From: CAVUBL01 sp963739795
GTDB lineage: Bacteria > Acidobacteriota > Thermoanaerobaculia > Multivoradales > DATKCC01
Reading direction: 5' to 3'
Assembly (NCBI GenBank): GCA_963739795.1
Contig: CAVUBL010000007.1
Location: 124,001-188,000, forward strand
Length of the DNA stretch: 64,000 nt
In this document: piece by piece, positions 1 through 8,188 of the stretch
Layout of the letters: each line of letters begins with the position of its first letter
Position numbering within the stretch: position 1 is the stretch's first letter
Translations under genes and position numbers: made by a program
Notes under the pieces: generated by a model
Told to the model about the DNA's origin: nothing
What the model saw: the letters and a program-made list of their open reading frames with translations, nothing else
Databases searched by the model: none

Positions 1-606
1 GTCGCCGGTGATCCGAAAGACCAGCTCGTCCCCCCGCTCGGTCCAGTCGGCCTCGCCGACCGTGCGGAACGGCTGGCCGTGGGAGCCGCCGGCGAGGGCG
101 AAGGCGGTGAAGTCGTGGCGGCCGGGCAGGTGGGTCGTCGCCTCCCGGAGGGCGTCGAGGTCGAGCACTCCCGCCACCCGGACCACGTACGGGGCGTCGA
201 GCGGGGAGACGACTGGCGCCCGGCTCAGGCGGTAGACGTACTCCTTGCCCGCGGCGTGCTTGCGGGCGTCGAAGCCGGGTGGCACGGCCTCGGCGGCCAT
301 CACGCGGACGTCTTCGGGCAAGAACCGGTTCGTGCCGTGGACCAAGCCCTTCAGGGGGAAGGACGGGGCGGAAGCGCCGCCGAAGGCCAGATGAGCCACC
401 TGGCCCCGGGCATGGACGCCGGCGTCGGTGCGGCTCGCGCCCATCGCCCGTACCGGCCGTTCCGGCCGCAGGGGAGGATCCACCGCCGGCGCCAGCAGCC
501 GGGCGAGGGCCTCCTCGACCACCTGCTGCACGGCCAGGGCGTTGTCCTGGCGCTGCCAGCCGGCGTAGGCGGCACCCCGGTAGGAGAGGATCAAACGGTA
601 GACCAT
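1..606 (-). CDS. truA: tRNA pseudouridine(38-40) synthase TruA, 3' end outside the window
   Basis: Reading the minus strand from the ATG at 606 gives 202 codons open to the window edge, so the C-terminus is missing. TruA isomerises uridines 38-40 in the anticodon arm of tRNAs. The family is recognised by the N-terminal YRG..Y.GWQRQ segment and by the catalytic-aspartate motif ASRTDAGVHARGQVAHL; the later NRFLPEDVRV and KEYVYRL stretches also fit. The gene is divergent from the acetyltransferase at 708, about 100 bases away. No clear ribosome-binding site precedes the ATG, so the exact start is slightly uncertain, but family identity is strong. Confidence 0.93.
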   Translation of the reverse strand, partial: MVYRLILSYRGAAYAGWQRQDNALAVQQVVEEALARLLAPAVDPPLRPERPVRAMGASRTDAGVHARGQVAHLAFGGASAPSFPLKGLVHGTNRFLPEDVRVMAAEAVPPGFDARKHAAGKEYVYRLSRAPVVSPLDAPYVVRVAGVLDLDALREATTHLPGRHDFTAFALAGGSHGQPFRTVGEADWTERGDELVFRITGD

Positions 607-695
607 CACGAGCTCGGCGAGCCACTCTACACCGAGTCGCGCGGCCCTCCGCCAGGAACCCGCGGCTCCGCGGCCCGGCAAGCCGCCGGCGCGGG

Positions 696-701
696 TACAA
701 T
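696..701 (+). promoter_or_regulatory. candidate -10 element (TACAAT), leaderless start of the GNAT gene
   Basis: TACAAT lies six bases before the ATG at 708 and no Shine-Dalgarno sequence is present, so transcription may begin at or next to the start codon. There is no recognisable -35 box. The same arrangement occurs before the genes at 29087 and 48293. This is a pattern-based call. Confidence 0.35.
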
Positions 702-707
702 CCATGA

Positions 708-1265
708 ATGGCTACCTTGGAGCACGCTGAGCCCGGTGATCTCCGGCTCCGGCCGGCCATGCCCTCGGACGCCGAGTGGCTCAAGCGGTGGCGCGAGGAG
801 TGGAGCGTGCGCCGCTTCCAACCCCTCCACGACCTCTCGGTCGCCCAGCTCCGCTCGGACGTGGCGGCCCAGCGCATGCGGGACCTCTACCGCGGCCGGG
901 GCGACAAGTTCCAGTGGATCATCGAGGAAGACGGCACGCCGTCCGGCTGGATCACCCTGGTGGTCTCGAACTGGGAGCACGGCCTGGCCGAGGTGGGCTA
1001 CGCCCTGGCCACCGATCAACAGGGCCGCGGCCTCATGACCCGGGCCCTCACGATGCTGGTCGCGGACCTCTTCACCCAGACCTCCCTGGAGCGCATCGAG
1101 GCGCGCTGCGCCATCGAAAACGCGGCGTCCAAGCGGGTGCTCGAGAAGGCCGGCTTCCGCCACGAGGGAGTGCTCCGGAGCTACTTCCGGCTCCACGGCC
1201 ACCGGGTGGACAACTACCTCTACGCCATCCTCAAAGAGGACTGGCTGGCCGTCGGTCCCCTATAG
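708..1265 (+). CDS. GNAT-family N-acetyltransferase, RimJ/RimL-like
   Basis: The 185-residue protein transfers an acetyl group from acetyl-CoA, probably to a protein N-terminus or small amine; the substrate cannot be read from the sequence. It has the GNAT layout: an N-terminal LRLRPAMPSDAEWL strand-helix, the acetyl-CoA-binding QQGRGLM at residues 104-110, and the conserved AIENAASKRVLEKAGF helix at 135-150 followed by H-EGVLR, which is typical of the RimJ/RimL (Acetyltransf_3) branch. The length is normal for the family. Its 3' end overlaps the convergent helicase gene by six bases. The start has no ribosome-binding site but follows a TACAAT box, so it may be leaderless. An alternative out-of-frame ATG at 704 is not used. 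Confidence 0.85.
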   Translation: MATLEHAEPGDLRLRPAMPSDAEWLKRWREEWSVRRFQPLHDLSVAQLRSDVAAQRMRDLYRGRGDKFQWIIEEDGTPSGWITLVVSNWEHGLAEVGYALATDQQGRGLMTRALTMLVADLFTQTSLERIEARCAIENAASKRVLEKAGFRHEGVLRSYFRLHGHRVDNYLYAILKEDWLAVGPL

Positions 1266-3521
1266 GAGCTCGAGGCTGGCGTACTTCGCCAGCAGCTTCT
1301 TGCGCCCGGCGCGCTCGAAGAAGACGGTGATCTTCGCCTGCTCCCCCGACCCCTCGGTGGCCAGGACCACGCCCTGGCCCAGGGTCGGGTGCTCCACCCG
1401 GCTCCCACGCTGGATCGAGCGGCCGGTGCCGCCCGAGCCGCGACTCTCGCCGAACGCCGGGGCTCGTGGCGCGCTCTCGCGACCGAAGAAGGAGTAGACG
1501 CCGCCGAGGCGCTCCGAGCCCGCCCCGGGACGGTGGGCGTGGAACAGGCTCGGGCTCTCGGTGACCCGCAGGAGCTCGGCGGGAATCTCGGCCACGAAAG
1601 GCGACTCCATCTGGTCTTGATAGCGGCCCGCGATCCGTCGGCGCCGGCAGCAGGTCAGGATCAGGCGCCGCTTGGACCGGGTCATCCCCACGTAGAGCAG
1701 CCGCCGCTCCTCCTCGAGGTCGTCGCGGGTGCCCTGGGAGTTGAAGTGGGGCAGCAGGCCGTCCTCGAGCCCGCCCACCATCACCACCGGGAACTCCAGC
1801 CCCTTAGCGCTGTGCAGGGTCATCACCGAGACCCCGCGCCCGCCCTGCCAGGAGTCGATGTCGGCCACCAGGGAGACGTGGTCGAGGAAAGGGGTGAGCA
1901 GGTCGTCGGTCTCGGCGCCCTGCGGCGACACCGCCGAGCTCTCGGTGAACTCCTGGGCCGCCGAAAGCAGCTCCTTGATGTTCTCGAGGCGGGCTTCCGA
2001 CTCGGCGTCGCGCTTGTCCTCGTACATCTTGGCGTAGCCGGTCTTCTCGAGCAGGCGGTCGAGGAGCGCCGGCAGCGGCAGCTCCGCCGCCGCCTCCTGG
2101 AGGTCCCGGATCAGCTTGCCGAAGCCCCGGAGGGCCGAGGCGCTGCGGTTCGGCAGATTGCCCAGCTCGTCCTGGGCGATCAGGTCCCAGAGCGGCAGCC
2201 CCCGCTCCGCCGCTTCCTGGCGGGCCATCTCCTCGGTCGACTTGCCGATGCCCCGCGGGGGCTGGTTGAGGATGCGGTTCAACGACAGCAGGTCCCGCGG
2301 GTTGCGGATCACCCGCAGGTAGGCGACCAGGTCCTTGATCTCGGCCCGGTCGTAGAACCGGGTTCCGCCTACCAGCACGTAGGGCACCTCCTGGCGCAGC
2401 AGCTCCTCCTCGATGGCCCGGGTCTGGGCGTTGGTGCGCACCAGGATGGCCATGTCCGACAGCTCGAACCGGCCGCGCAGCGACTGGAGGGTGTTGACCA
2501 TCCAGCGCGCCTCGTCCGCCTCGTCGTCGGCCCGGTACAGCTCCAGGAGGTCGCCGTCGCCCGCCTCGGTCCACAGCTTCTTGCCCCGGCGGCGTTCGTT
2601 GTGGGCCACCAGCGCCCCGGAGGCGTCGAGGATCGTCTGAGTCGAGCGGTAGTTCCTCTCGAGCTTGCGCGCCACCGCGCCGGGGAAGCTCTTCTCGAAC
2701 TGGAGGATGTTCTCGATCTGGGCGCCGCGCCAGCGGTAGATGGACTGGTCCTCGTCGCCCACGGCCGTGAGGTTGGCGGGGTCGGAGACCAGGGCCCGGA
2801 TCAGGGCGAGCTGAGCGTGGTTCGTGTCCTGGTACTCGTCGACCAGGAGGTGTTGGACACGGTCCCGGACCCGCCGGCCCACCTCCTCGTCCTCGGTGAG
2901 CAGGCGCACCGCCAGGGCGATCATGTCGTCGAAGTCCACTCCCGAGACGGCGTGGAGCAGACCCTGGTAGCGGCGGTAGATGCCGACGACCTTGCGCTGG
3001 AAGAAGTTCTCGGCCTCGGCGGCGTAGTCGTCCGGGGTGAGGAGGCGGTTCTTCGCGGAGCTGATCGCCGAGAGCACCGAGCGAGGAGTGAACGACTTGT
3101 CCGACAGCTCTTCGGCCTCGATCGCCTGCTTGGCCAGGTTGAGCTGGTCGGCGGTGTCGAGGATGGCGAAGTCCCGGGCGAGACCCAACCGATCGCCGTA
3201 GCGCCGGAGCAGCACCAGGCTGAAGCGGTGGAAAGTGCCGACGAAGGTGGGCAACGGGAAGATCCCCAGCAGATCCTCGACCCGCTCGCGCATCTCGGCC
3301 GCCGCCTTGTTGGTGAAGGTCACCGCCGCGATCCGGTCCGGTGCCACGCCGGTCTCCTGGACCAGCCAGGCGATCCGGTAGGTGATCACCCGGGTCTTGC
3401 CGGAGCCGGCCCCCGCCAGGACGAGCTGGGGACCTTCGCCGTGGACCACGGCGGCGACCTGCTCCGGGTTGAGGAGGCTCTCGAGATCGAGGGACGGCGA
3501 CGACTTCAGGGGGCCCGGCAT
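1260..3521 (-). CDS. uvrD: ATP-dependent DNA helicase UvrD/PcrA
   Basis: This superfamily 1A 3'-5' helicase acts in nucleotide excision repair, mismatch repair and replication-fork maintenance. From the chosen ATG at 3521 it has 753 residues, close to PcrA/UvrD length. Visible motifs are the Q-motif LNPEQ (about 18-22), Walker A AGAGSGKT (36-43), motif Ia AVTFTNKAAAEMRERV, Walker B LLVDEYQDTN, motif III GDEDQSIYRWRGA, motif IV ERNYRST and motifs V/VI VSVMTLHSAKGLEF and RLLYVGMTR. The C-terminus keeps the VEHPTLGQGVVL segment of the PcrA/UvrD RNA-polymerase-interacting Tudor-like domain. The frame stays open upstream to 3779, but helicase similarity begins only at MPGPLKSS. It is divergent from the cold-shock gene. 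Confidence 0.95.
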   Translation of the reverse strand: MPGPLKSSPSLDLESLLNPEQVAAVVHGEGPQLVLAGAGSGKTRVITYRIAWLVQETGVAPDRIAAVTFTNKAAAEMRERVEDLLGIFPLPTFVGTFHRFSLVLLRRYGDRLGLARDFAILDTADQLNLAKQAIEAEELSDKSFTPRSVLSAISSAKNRLLTPDDYAAEAENFFQRKVVGIYRRYQGLLHAVSGVDFDDMIALAVRLLTEDEEVGRRVRDRVQHLLVDEYQDTNHAQLALIRALVSDPANLTAVGDEDQSIYRWRGAQIENILQFEKSFPGAVARKLERNYRSTQTILDASGALVAHNERRRGKKLWTEAGDGDLLELYRADDEADEARWMVNTLQSLRGRFELSDMAILVRTNAQTRAIEEELLRQEVPYVLVGGTRFYDRAEIKDLVAYLRVIRNPRDLLSLNRILNQPPRGIGKSTEEMARQEAAERGLPLWDLIAQDELGNLPNRSASALRGFGKLIRDLQEAAAELPLPALLDRLLEKTGYAKMYEDKRDAESEARLENIKELLSAAQEFTESSAVSPQGAETDDLLTPFLDHVSLVADIDSWQGGRGVSVMTLHSAKGLEFPVVMVGGLEDGLLPHFNSQGTRDDLEEERRLLYVGMTRSKRRLILTCCRRRRIAGRYQDQMESPFVAEIPAELLRVTESPSLFHAHRPGAGSERLGGVYSFFGRESAPRAPAFGESRGSGGTGRSIQRGSRVEHPTLGQGVVLATEGSGEQAKITVFFERAGRKKLLAKYASLELL

Positions 3522-3835
3522 GGGGGCACAGTCTCTCCGAGGAGAGGGGGGCTCCGCAACCGGTCGGGGCGAGGGCCCGCCTCCCGGCCGCCTCCCGGCC
3601 GGCTCCCAGCCAAGGCCCGGCCAGAACCCGGCCGAAAAATATTTCCAACTTTTCTTCGAAGTCGGGAATGCGCCGGACGCAATAAGGGTTGTTGCGTCCG
3701 GTTCGCGAGATCGTCGCCGGGCACCGTGTCCGGAGCTCGCGGCATCACGGCGAGGGCCTGAGGGTCCCGCCCACAGCACCGAGTCGGAAGGTACGGATTT
3801 CTCGTCTCCGACCCGAGTCTGAGGAGAGTGTAGAA
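3522..3835. promoter_or_regulatory. divergent intergenic region uvrD/csp with a perfect 10-bp inverted repeat
   Basis: This 314-base gap holds the divergent promoters of the helicase and the cold-shock gene. At 3673-3682 and 3692-3701 the arms CCGGACGCAA and TTGCGTCCGG form a perfect inverted repeat around a 9-base loop. It could be an operator, or a hairpin in a long csp leader. A good ribosome-binding site, GAGGAGAG at 3821-3828, precedes csp. No further gene is seen. Confidence 0.5.
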
Positions 3836-4042
3836 ATGAGTACCACCGGCACCGTGAAGTGGTTCAACGACACCAAGGGTTTCGGCTTCATCACTCCCGA
3901 GGACGGCGGCAAGGATTGCTTCGTGCACCACACCGCCATCCAGGGCAGCGGCTTCAAGAGCCTGAACGAGGGAGACCGGGTCGAGTTCGACGTGGTTCAG
4001 GGCCAGAAGGGCCCCGCCGCCGAGAACGTCCGGAAGATCTGA
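3836..4042 (+). CDS. cold-shock domain protein, CspA family
   Basis: This 68-residue single cold-shock-domain protein binds single-stranded RNA or DNA and is expected to act as an RNA chaperone. It begins MSTTGTVKWFNDTKGFGFI; RNP1 KGFGFI is at residues 14-19 and an RNP2-like CFVHH at 28-32 (the usual VFVHF), followed by the conserved tail VEFDVVQGQKGPAAENV. Length is standard. A strong purine-rich ribosome-binding site lies seven bases before the ATG. It is convergent with the cytochrome operon, with a strong hairpin between them. Whether it is cold-induced cannot be told from sequence. Confidence 0.95.
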   Translation: MSTTGTVKWFNDTKGFGFITPEDGGKDCFVHHTAIQGSGFKSLNEGDRVEFDVVQGQKGPAAENVRKI

Positions 4043-4069
4043 GCTCGCTTCACACGCTGTAGGACCCGC

Positions 4070-4097
4070 GGGCCGCGCCGAGAAATCGGTGCGGCCC
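4070..4097. terminator. GAAA-tetraloop hairpin between convergent csp and cytochrome operon
   Basis: A 12-base stem starting GGGCCGCGCCGA closes on a GAAA tetraloop and returns with TCGGTGCGGCCC; the only non-Watson-Crick pair is one G-U. It lies 28 bases after the csp stop and 43 bases beyond the monoheme cytochrome stop, so it may stop transcription from both sides. There is no clean T-run, only GGCATTT downstream on the plus strand. Confidence 0.6.
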
Positions 4098-4139
4098 GTC
4101 GGCATTTAGGCCGGACTCCTCACCGGCCCCCACCTCCGC

Positions 4140-4703
4140 CTACTCGTCCGGCGGCGCCGGCTTCAAGGTGCGCACGTAGAGGACCAGGTCGTGGATCTGC
4201 CGCTTGTTGAGGGTGTGGCCCCACGGCGGCATGCCGGTGGAGAGACCCGCGGCGCCGCCGCCGATGGAGATGATCGAGGCCAGGTCGTCGTCGCTGCGCT
4301 GGGCCTGGAATGCGGGGTCGGAGAGGTCCTGCGGCTTGGGGTCCAGGTTGTAGGAGTTGAAGCCGTCGCCCCGGCCCTCGGTCCCGTGGCAGGTGGAGCA
4401 GTAGTACTTGAACAGGACCCTTCCCTGCCGTGCGTTGTAGCCCAGGTCCGGCTCGGGAAGCGGCGAGGCGGGGGCGGCCGAAGCGGTCGCCGCGGCCTCG
4501 GTGTCCGTCGCCGGCCGGACCGCGGCCCCGGCCTGGGCGGCGTCTCCCGCGCCCACCTCACTGGAGGCCGGGCCGGAGCTCGGGGCGGCCGCCTGAGCGG
4601 CCGTCGCGGCGGCGGGCGCGGACGGCTCGTGGCGGCACGCACCGGCCACGACGAGGAAGGACAGGCTCAGGGCCGAACCCAGGATCAGGTACACCGGTCT
4701 CAT
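4140..4703 (-). CDS. monoheme cytochrome c, probable lipoprotein
   Basis: A 187-residue periplasmic electron carrier, last gene of the respiratory operon. The N-terminus MRPVYLILGSALSLSFLV followed by VAGAC suggests a signal peptide with a lipoprotein cleavage site before Cys23. A long Ala/Pro-rich linker follows, then one class I cytochrome c domain with CSTCH as the heme attachment site and TGMPPWG as the likely distal Met ligand. Its ATG overlaps the stop of the octaheme gene by four bases (ATGA), implying translational coupling. It may carry electrons from the complex to a terminal oxidase, or act as its cytochrome c subunit; that role is inferred from position. Confidence 0.85.
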   Translation of the reverse strand: MRPVYLILGSALSLSFLVVAGACRHEPSAPAAATAAQAAAPSSGPASSEVGAGDAAQAGAAVRPATDTEAAATASAAPASPLPEPDLGYNARQGRVLFKYYCSTCHGTEGRGDGFNSYNLDPKPQDLSDPAFQAQRSDDDLASIISIGGGAAGLSTGMPPWGHTLNKRQIHDLVLYVRTLKPAPPDE

Positions 4704-6727
4704 GGTCGACCTCCGTCACCGGCGCCCGCCGAGGGGGCCGAGGGCCGGTAGGTGTTGAGGAACGCCGCCAGGTCGCGGGCGTCCGTCGCGTCCATTCCGA
4801 AGTCGGGGCATCGGATGTCCGGTCGCCAGCGTTGCGGCCCCTGGAGCCACCAGGCGATCCAGCCCGACTTGAGCTTCGACGGGCTGTCGTCGAGGGGCGG
4901 ACCGTAGTAGCCGCCGTTGCCGCCCAATTGGTGGCAGGACTGGCAGCCGTAGCGCTCGTAGTAGAGGCGCCGCCCGCGCTCGGCCTGGTCGGCGGGCGCA
5001 CCGCCGGGGAAGATGTCGCCCGGGATGTCGTTGTCGATGAAGACGTTCTCCACGAAGTCGGCGAGGAAGCCGGCCTGTTCGTCCGGCAGGCGCAGGGGGA
5101 GCATGCGGTCGGTCAGCACGGGGCGGATGGTCGTGGGAAGGAGCAGGTAGCTCTTCAGCCACTTCCCGGTCACCTTGCTGCCCTCGGCGGTGAGGGGTGC
5201 GGTCGAGATGTCTCCGCCCACGCCCTGCATCTGGTGGCAGGAGAGGCACCGGTAGCGGCGCACCAGGTCGCCGAAGCGGCCGGGCGGCTCGTAGTGGGCG
5301 GTCGCCGGGACGACTCGATACGGCTCGGGGATCTCCTGGCCGTCGTACGAGAGGAGCGCGGTGACCAGGGCCTCGATCTGGTCGGGGGTGAACCCGAACT
5401 CGGGCATCTTCAGCCCGTCGCGGAACGAGCGCGGCTGGGACACCTTGGCGGCGAGCCAGTCGGGCAGCGTCCGCGGCAGGTCGTCCCGGGAGCCGAAGTC
5501 GAGGCGCGCCACGGGCTTGCCGCCGATGCCGGTCAGGTCGGGCCCGATCTGCGCCACGTCCTTGCGGCCGGCGATCCGGTGGCATCCGGCACAGCCGTAC
5601 TTCTGGTACAGCGCCTCCCCGGCCTTGACCCGCTTGAGGGGCGGACGGTAGGGACCGCCCGCAGCCGGCGCCGACGGGTCGAGCATGTCCTCGCTCAGAT
5701 AGGTCGAGAGGTCCAGCAGATCCTGGCGCGTGAAGTCGTACTGCGGCATCTTCGTCGCCGGCTGGAAGGAGTGGGGATCGCCGAGGAAGGCGAAGATCCA
5801 CGCCCGGTTGAAGGCCGAGCCCACGCCGCCCAGCTCCGGGGCGCTGCCGTTGCCCCGCCCGCCGACGGTGTGGCACGAGATGCAGCGCGACTCGCGGAAG
5901 ATCGTCTTGCCCCGGTCGAAGTCCCCCTCGGGCAGCTTCGCGGCCGCCTCGATGGTGTGGTGGGGCGGCTGGGCCCACAGGAAGGCGGCCAGCGCCCCGA
6001 CCTCGTCGTCGCTCAGGTGGAAGTTCGGCATCCAGGTCTGGGGGCGCAGGCTCCTGGGGTTCTTCAACCAGGCGCGCAGCCACTCGACGTGGGTCTTCTG
6101 CGCCAGGCCGTCGAGCTCGGGGGCCTGGCTGCGCCAGCCCTCGTGCCGCTCGAGCTTGTGGCAGCCGGGGCACCCGACGCGCTCGATGAGGGCGCGGCCG
6201 CGGGACAGGAGCGCCGCCTCCGGCACCACGTCCCCCTGGTGGCAGGTACCGCACGCCGCCTCGGTGTAGCGCAGCGGCAGCAGGGGCGAGGCCCAGTCGG
6301 CGACCTCACCGTGGGCCTCGGCGCGGGTCGTCGCCCGCCCCTGGCCCCGGTGGCAGCTCACGCAGCCGAACTTCTCGAAGTCGCCCGGGGTGTGGGGGGT
6401 CAGGGGATGAAAGCGGTAGGGCTCGGGGGCCCCCTTCATCTTCGGGTTCTCGACCCCGAGGTGACAGGTGGTGCAACGGTCGACGTGGCCGTTGAGCTTC
6501 GGGATCCAGACCTGCCGGATGCCCACCGTCTCGGCGCGCGCCTCCGCGAGCTCTTTCGAGGTGCCGGCCGCGGCCAGCAGGCGCGCCCGGTACCCGTTCT
6601 GAAAGCCGCGGTACTCGCGGAAGTAGTCCTTCACCGGCGAGACCGCCAGGACCACCAGCAGCAGGATGCTCGAGACGGCGAATCCGAGCCAGAGACGATC
6701 GGACGAGCCGTTGGGATCGGCGGACAT
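4700..6727 (-). CDS. membrane-anchored octaheme cytochrome c subunit of the bc-type complex
   Basis: The 675-residue protein has one N-terminal membrane anchor (about residues 12-31) and a large periplasmic part with eight CxxCH heme sites, at about C85, C122, C159, C186, C282, C379, C494 and C595. The four C-terminal sites sit in repeated class I cytochrome c-like modules with distal Met candidates (KMPQYDF, KMPEFGF, RMLPLRL); the N-terminal four are closer to a multiheme electron conduit. Its ATG shares one base with the stop of the cytochrome b C-terminal subunit. Position in the operon suggests it replaces cytochrome c1/f as electron acceptor of the Rieske protein. No specific named family is claimed. 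Confidence 0.85.
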   Translation of the reverse strand: MSADPNGSSDRLWLGFAVSSILLLVVLAVSPVKDYFREYRGFQNGYRARLLAAAGTSKELAEARAETVGIRQVWIPKLNGHVDRCTTCHLGVENPKMKGAPEPYRFHPLTPHTPGDFEKFGCVSCHRGQGRATTRAEAHGEVADWASPLLPLRYTEAACGTCHQGDVVPEAALLSRGRALIERVGCPGCHKLERHEGWRSQAPELDGLAQKTHVEWLRAWLKNPRSLRPQTWMPNFHLSDDEVGALAAFLWAQPPHHTIEAAAKLPEGDFDRGKTIFRESRCISCHTVGGRGNGSAPELGGVGSAFNRAWIFAFLGDPHSFQPATKMPQYDFTRQDLLDLSTYLSEDMLDPSAPAAGGPYRPPLKRVKAGEALYQKYGCAGCHRIAGRKDVAQIGPDLTGIGGKPVARLDFGSRDDLPRTLPDWLAAKVSQPRSFRDGLKMPEFGFTPDQIEALVTALLSYDGQEIPEPYRVVPATAHYEPPGRFGDLVRRYRCLSCHQMQGVGGDISTAPLTAEGSKVTGKWLKSYLLLPTTIRPVLTDRMLPLRLPDEQAGFLADFVENVFIDNDIPGDIFPGGAPADQAERGRRLYYERYGCQSCHQLGGNGGYYGPPLDDSPSKLKSGWIAWWLQGPQRWRPDIRCPDFGMDATDARDLAAFLNTYRPSAPSAGAGDGGRP

Positions 6728-7425
6728 CAGTAGACCCCCTCGCGCCAGGGCCAGGTCCAGCTCCAGCCCGGGCCGCGGAACAGGATTCCGATCAAGGTCA
6801 GAACGACCGCCGTGGCGACGAACCAGACCATGATCCAGTCGGCGAGCGGCACCCGTCTGAGCCGGCGACGTAGCCGCGACGGCAGAAACGGCAGCGCGGG
6901 AAGAGCGAGCAACAGGTAGACGGCCAAGGTCGTCGCCAGGACCGGCCAGACGCGGTAAGCGACGAGCAGGGCGCTGACCCCCGCCGTGGCCACGCTGAGA
7001 AGCCCCAGGACGCGCTTCCAGGGCCGTTCGTATAGGCCCACCACGTCGACGTTGGTGCGGAAGTACGGGATCACCACGATGGCGATCACCATGAGCGCCG
7101 GCAGGAGGACCCCGGCGACGATGGGCGGAAAGTAGTGCAGCAGCTCCTGGAGCCCGACGAAGTACCACGGGGCCTTGGCCGGGTTCGGGGTGTGGAAGGG
7201 GTCGGCGATGGCCTCGAGGGGCGCGTCGAAGCGCAGCGAGACGAGGGCCAGCACGACGACCACCAGCTCGATGAGGATGATCTCTCGCAGCAGGAGGTGG
7301 GGCGCGGCCGTCACCATCTCGCGGCGGTCTTCGAGGAGCCGCGCCGGCTCCTCGCGGCGGATCAGCGCGACGCGCTTCGGTACCTCACGGGCGTCGCTGT
7401 TGGGCTCGAGGACGTAACGACTCAC
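6727..7425 (-). CDS. cytochrome b C-terminal subunit (subunit IV-like), atypical Qo motif
   Basis: A 232-residue membrane protein equivalent to the C-terminal part of cytochrome b, or to b6f subunit IV. About four hydrophobic helices are visible. The segment ADPFHTPNPAKAPWYFVGLQ corresponds to the usual DPFxTPxxxxPEWYF region, but PEWY reads APWY, so the quinol-site glutamate is not present. The start is a GTG at 7425 preceded by AAAGGAG; it overlaps the b6 stop by four bases (GTGA). The stop overlaps the next gene by one base. Together with the b6-like protein it should form the quinol-oxidising membrane core. Confidence 0.88.
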   Translation of the reverse strand: MSRYVLEPNSDAREVPKRVALIRREEPARLLEDRREMVTAAPHLLLREIILIELVVVVLALVSLRFDAPLEAIADPFHTPNPAKAPWYFVGLQELLHYFPPIVAGVLLPALMVIAIVVIPYFRTNVDVVGLYERPWKRVLGLLSVATAGVSALLVAYRVWPVLATTLAVYLLLALPALPFLPSRLRRRLRRVPLADWIMVWFVATAVVLTLIGILFRGPGWSWTWPWREGVY

Positions 7426-8177
7426 GGCCGGGGCTCCTTTGCAGGCTTGGCTTGCTGGCGCCCCGCCGAGCCGACGACGCCGCCGTCCTTGCGGACGCGC
7501 CACAGGTGGACGGCGATGCCGAGAACCAGGGCCAGGGGCAGGAGCACGCAGTGCAGGACGTAGAAGCGCAGGAGGGCGTTCTCGCCGACGATGTTGCCGC
7601 CCAGGAGCAGGAAGCGCACCTTGGCGCCGAGGACCGGCATGGCGCGCACCATGTTGGTGCCCACCGAGACGCCCCAGAAGGCGAGCTGATCCCAGGGCAG
7701 CAGGTACCCGGTGTAGCTCAGCAGTAGGGTGAAGAGCAGGAGGACCACGCCGACCACCCAGTTGAACTCCCGCGGCGGCCGGAAGGCCCGGTGGAAGAAG
7801 ACTCGCAGCAGGTGCAGGAAGACCACCAGCACCATGGCGTGGGCGGACCAGCGGTGAAGGTTGCGCAGGAAGACGCCGTTGCCGACGACGAACTGCAGCT
7901 CCTTCATGTCGAAGTAGGCCTGGGGGACCGAGGGGTGGTAGTAGAGCATCAGCAAGAGCCCGGTCCCGACCAGCACGGCGAACAAGATCAAGGCGATCGC
8001 ACCCAGGAAGTAGGTGCTCGTGATCTCCAGGTTGCGCCGGCGTACCTTGGTCGAGTGGAGATGGAGAAAGACGTTGTCCATCACCACCAGCACGCGGTTG
8101 CGGTTGGTCGGGCGGAAGCCGTGGCGGAAGATCGACCGCCAGACCCGGTTCTCGCTCGCGACCTTGGGCAGGTCCAT
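7422..8177 (-). CDS. cytochrome b6-like subunit (cytochrome b N-terminal domain)
   Basis: A 251-residue integral membrane protein carrying the two b hemes of a bc-type complex. Heme-ligand histidines are visible in the LHRWSAHAMVLVVFLHLLRV helix and in the later LHCVLLPLALVLGIAVHLWR helix; YTGYLLPWDQLAFWG is the conserved loop between helices. The position of the cysteine that covalently holds heme cn in b6f (in an F-Y-C-L-G-G context) reads TYFLGA here, so heme cn is not predicted. The gene starts 11 bases after the Rieske stop and overlaps the subunit IV-like gene. A split b subunit is known from b6f and from Firmicutes-type bc complexes. Confidence 0.92.
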   Translation of the reverse strand: MDLPKVASENRVWRSIFRHGFRPTNRNRVLVVMDNVFLHLHSTKVRRRNLEITSTYFLGAIALILFAVLVGTGLLLMLYYHPSVPQAYFDMKELQFVVGNGVFLRNLHRWSAHAMVLVVFLHLLRVFFHRAFRPPREFNWVVGVVLLLFTLLLSYTGYLLPWDQLAFWGVSVGTNMVRAMPVLGAKVRFLLLGGNIVGENALLRFYVLHCVLLPLALVLGIAVHLWRVRKDGGVVGSAGRQQAKPAKEPRP

Positions 8178-8188
8178 CGTCCGTCTCC

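Noticed and set aside
1389..3761. Long plus-strand open frame opposite uvrD
   Set aside because: It is antisense to a clear helicase; composition is Val/Leu/His/Arg-rich as expected for the complement of a high-GC gene, with no domain and no ribosome-binding site.
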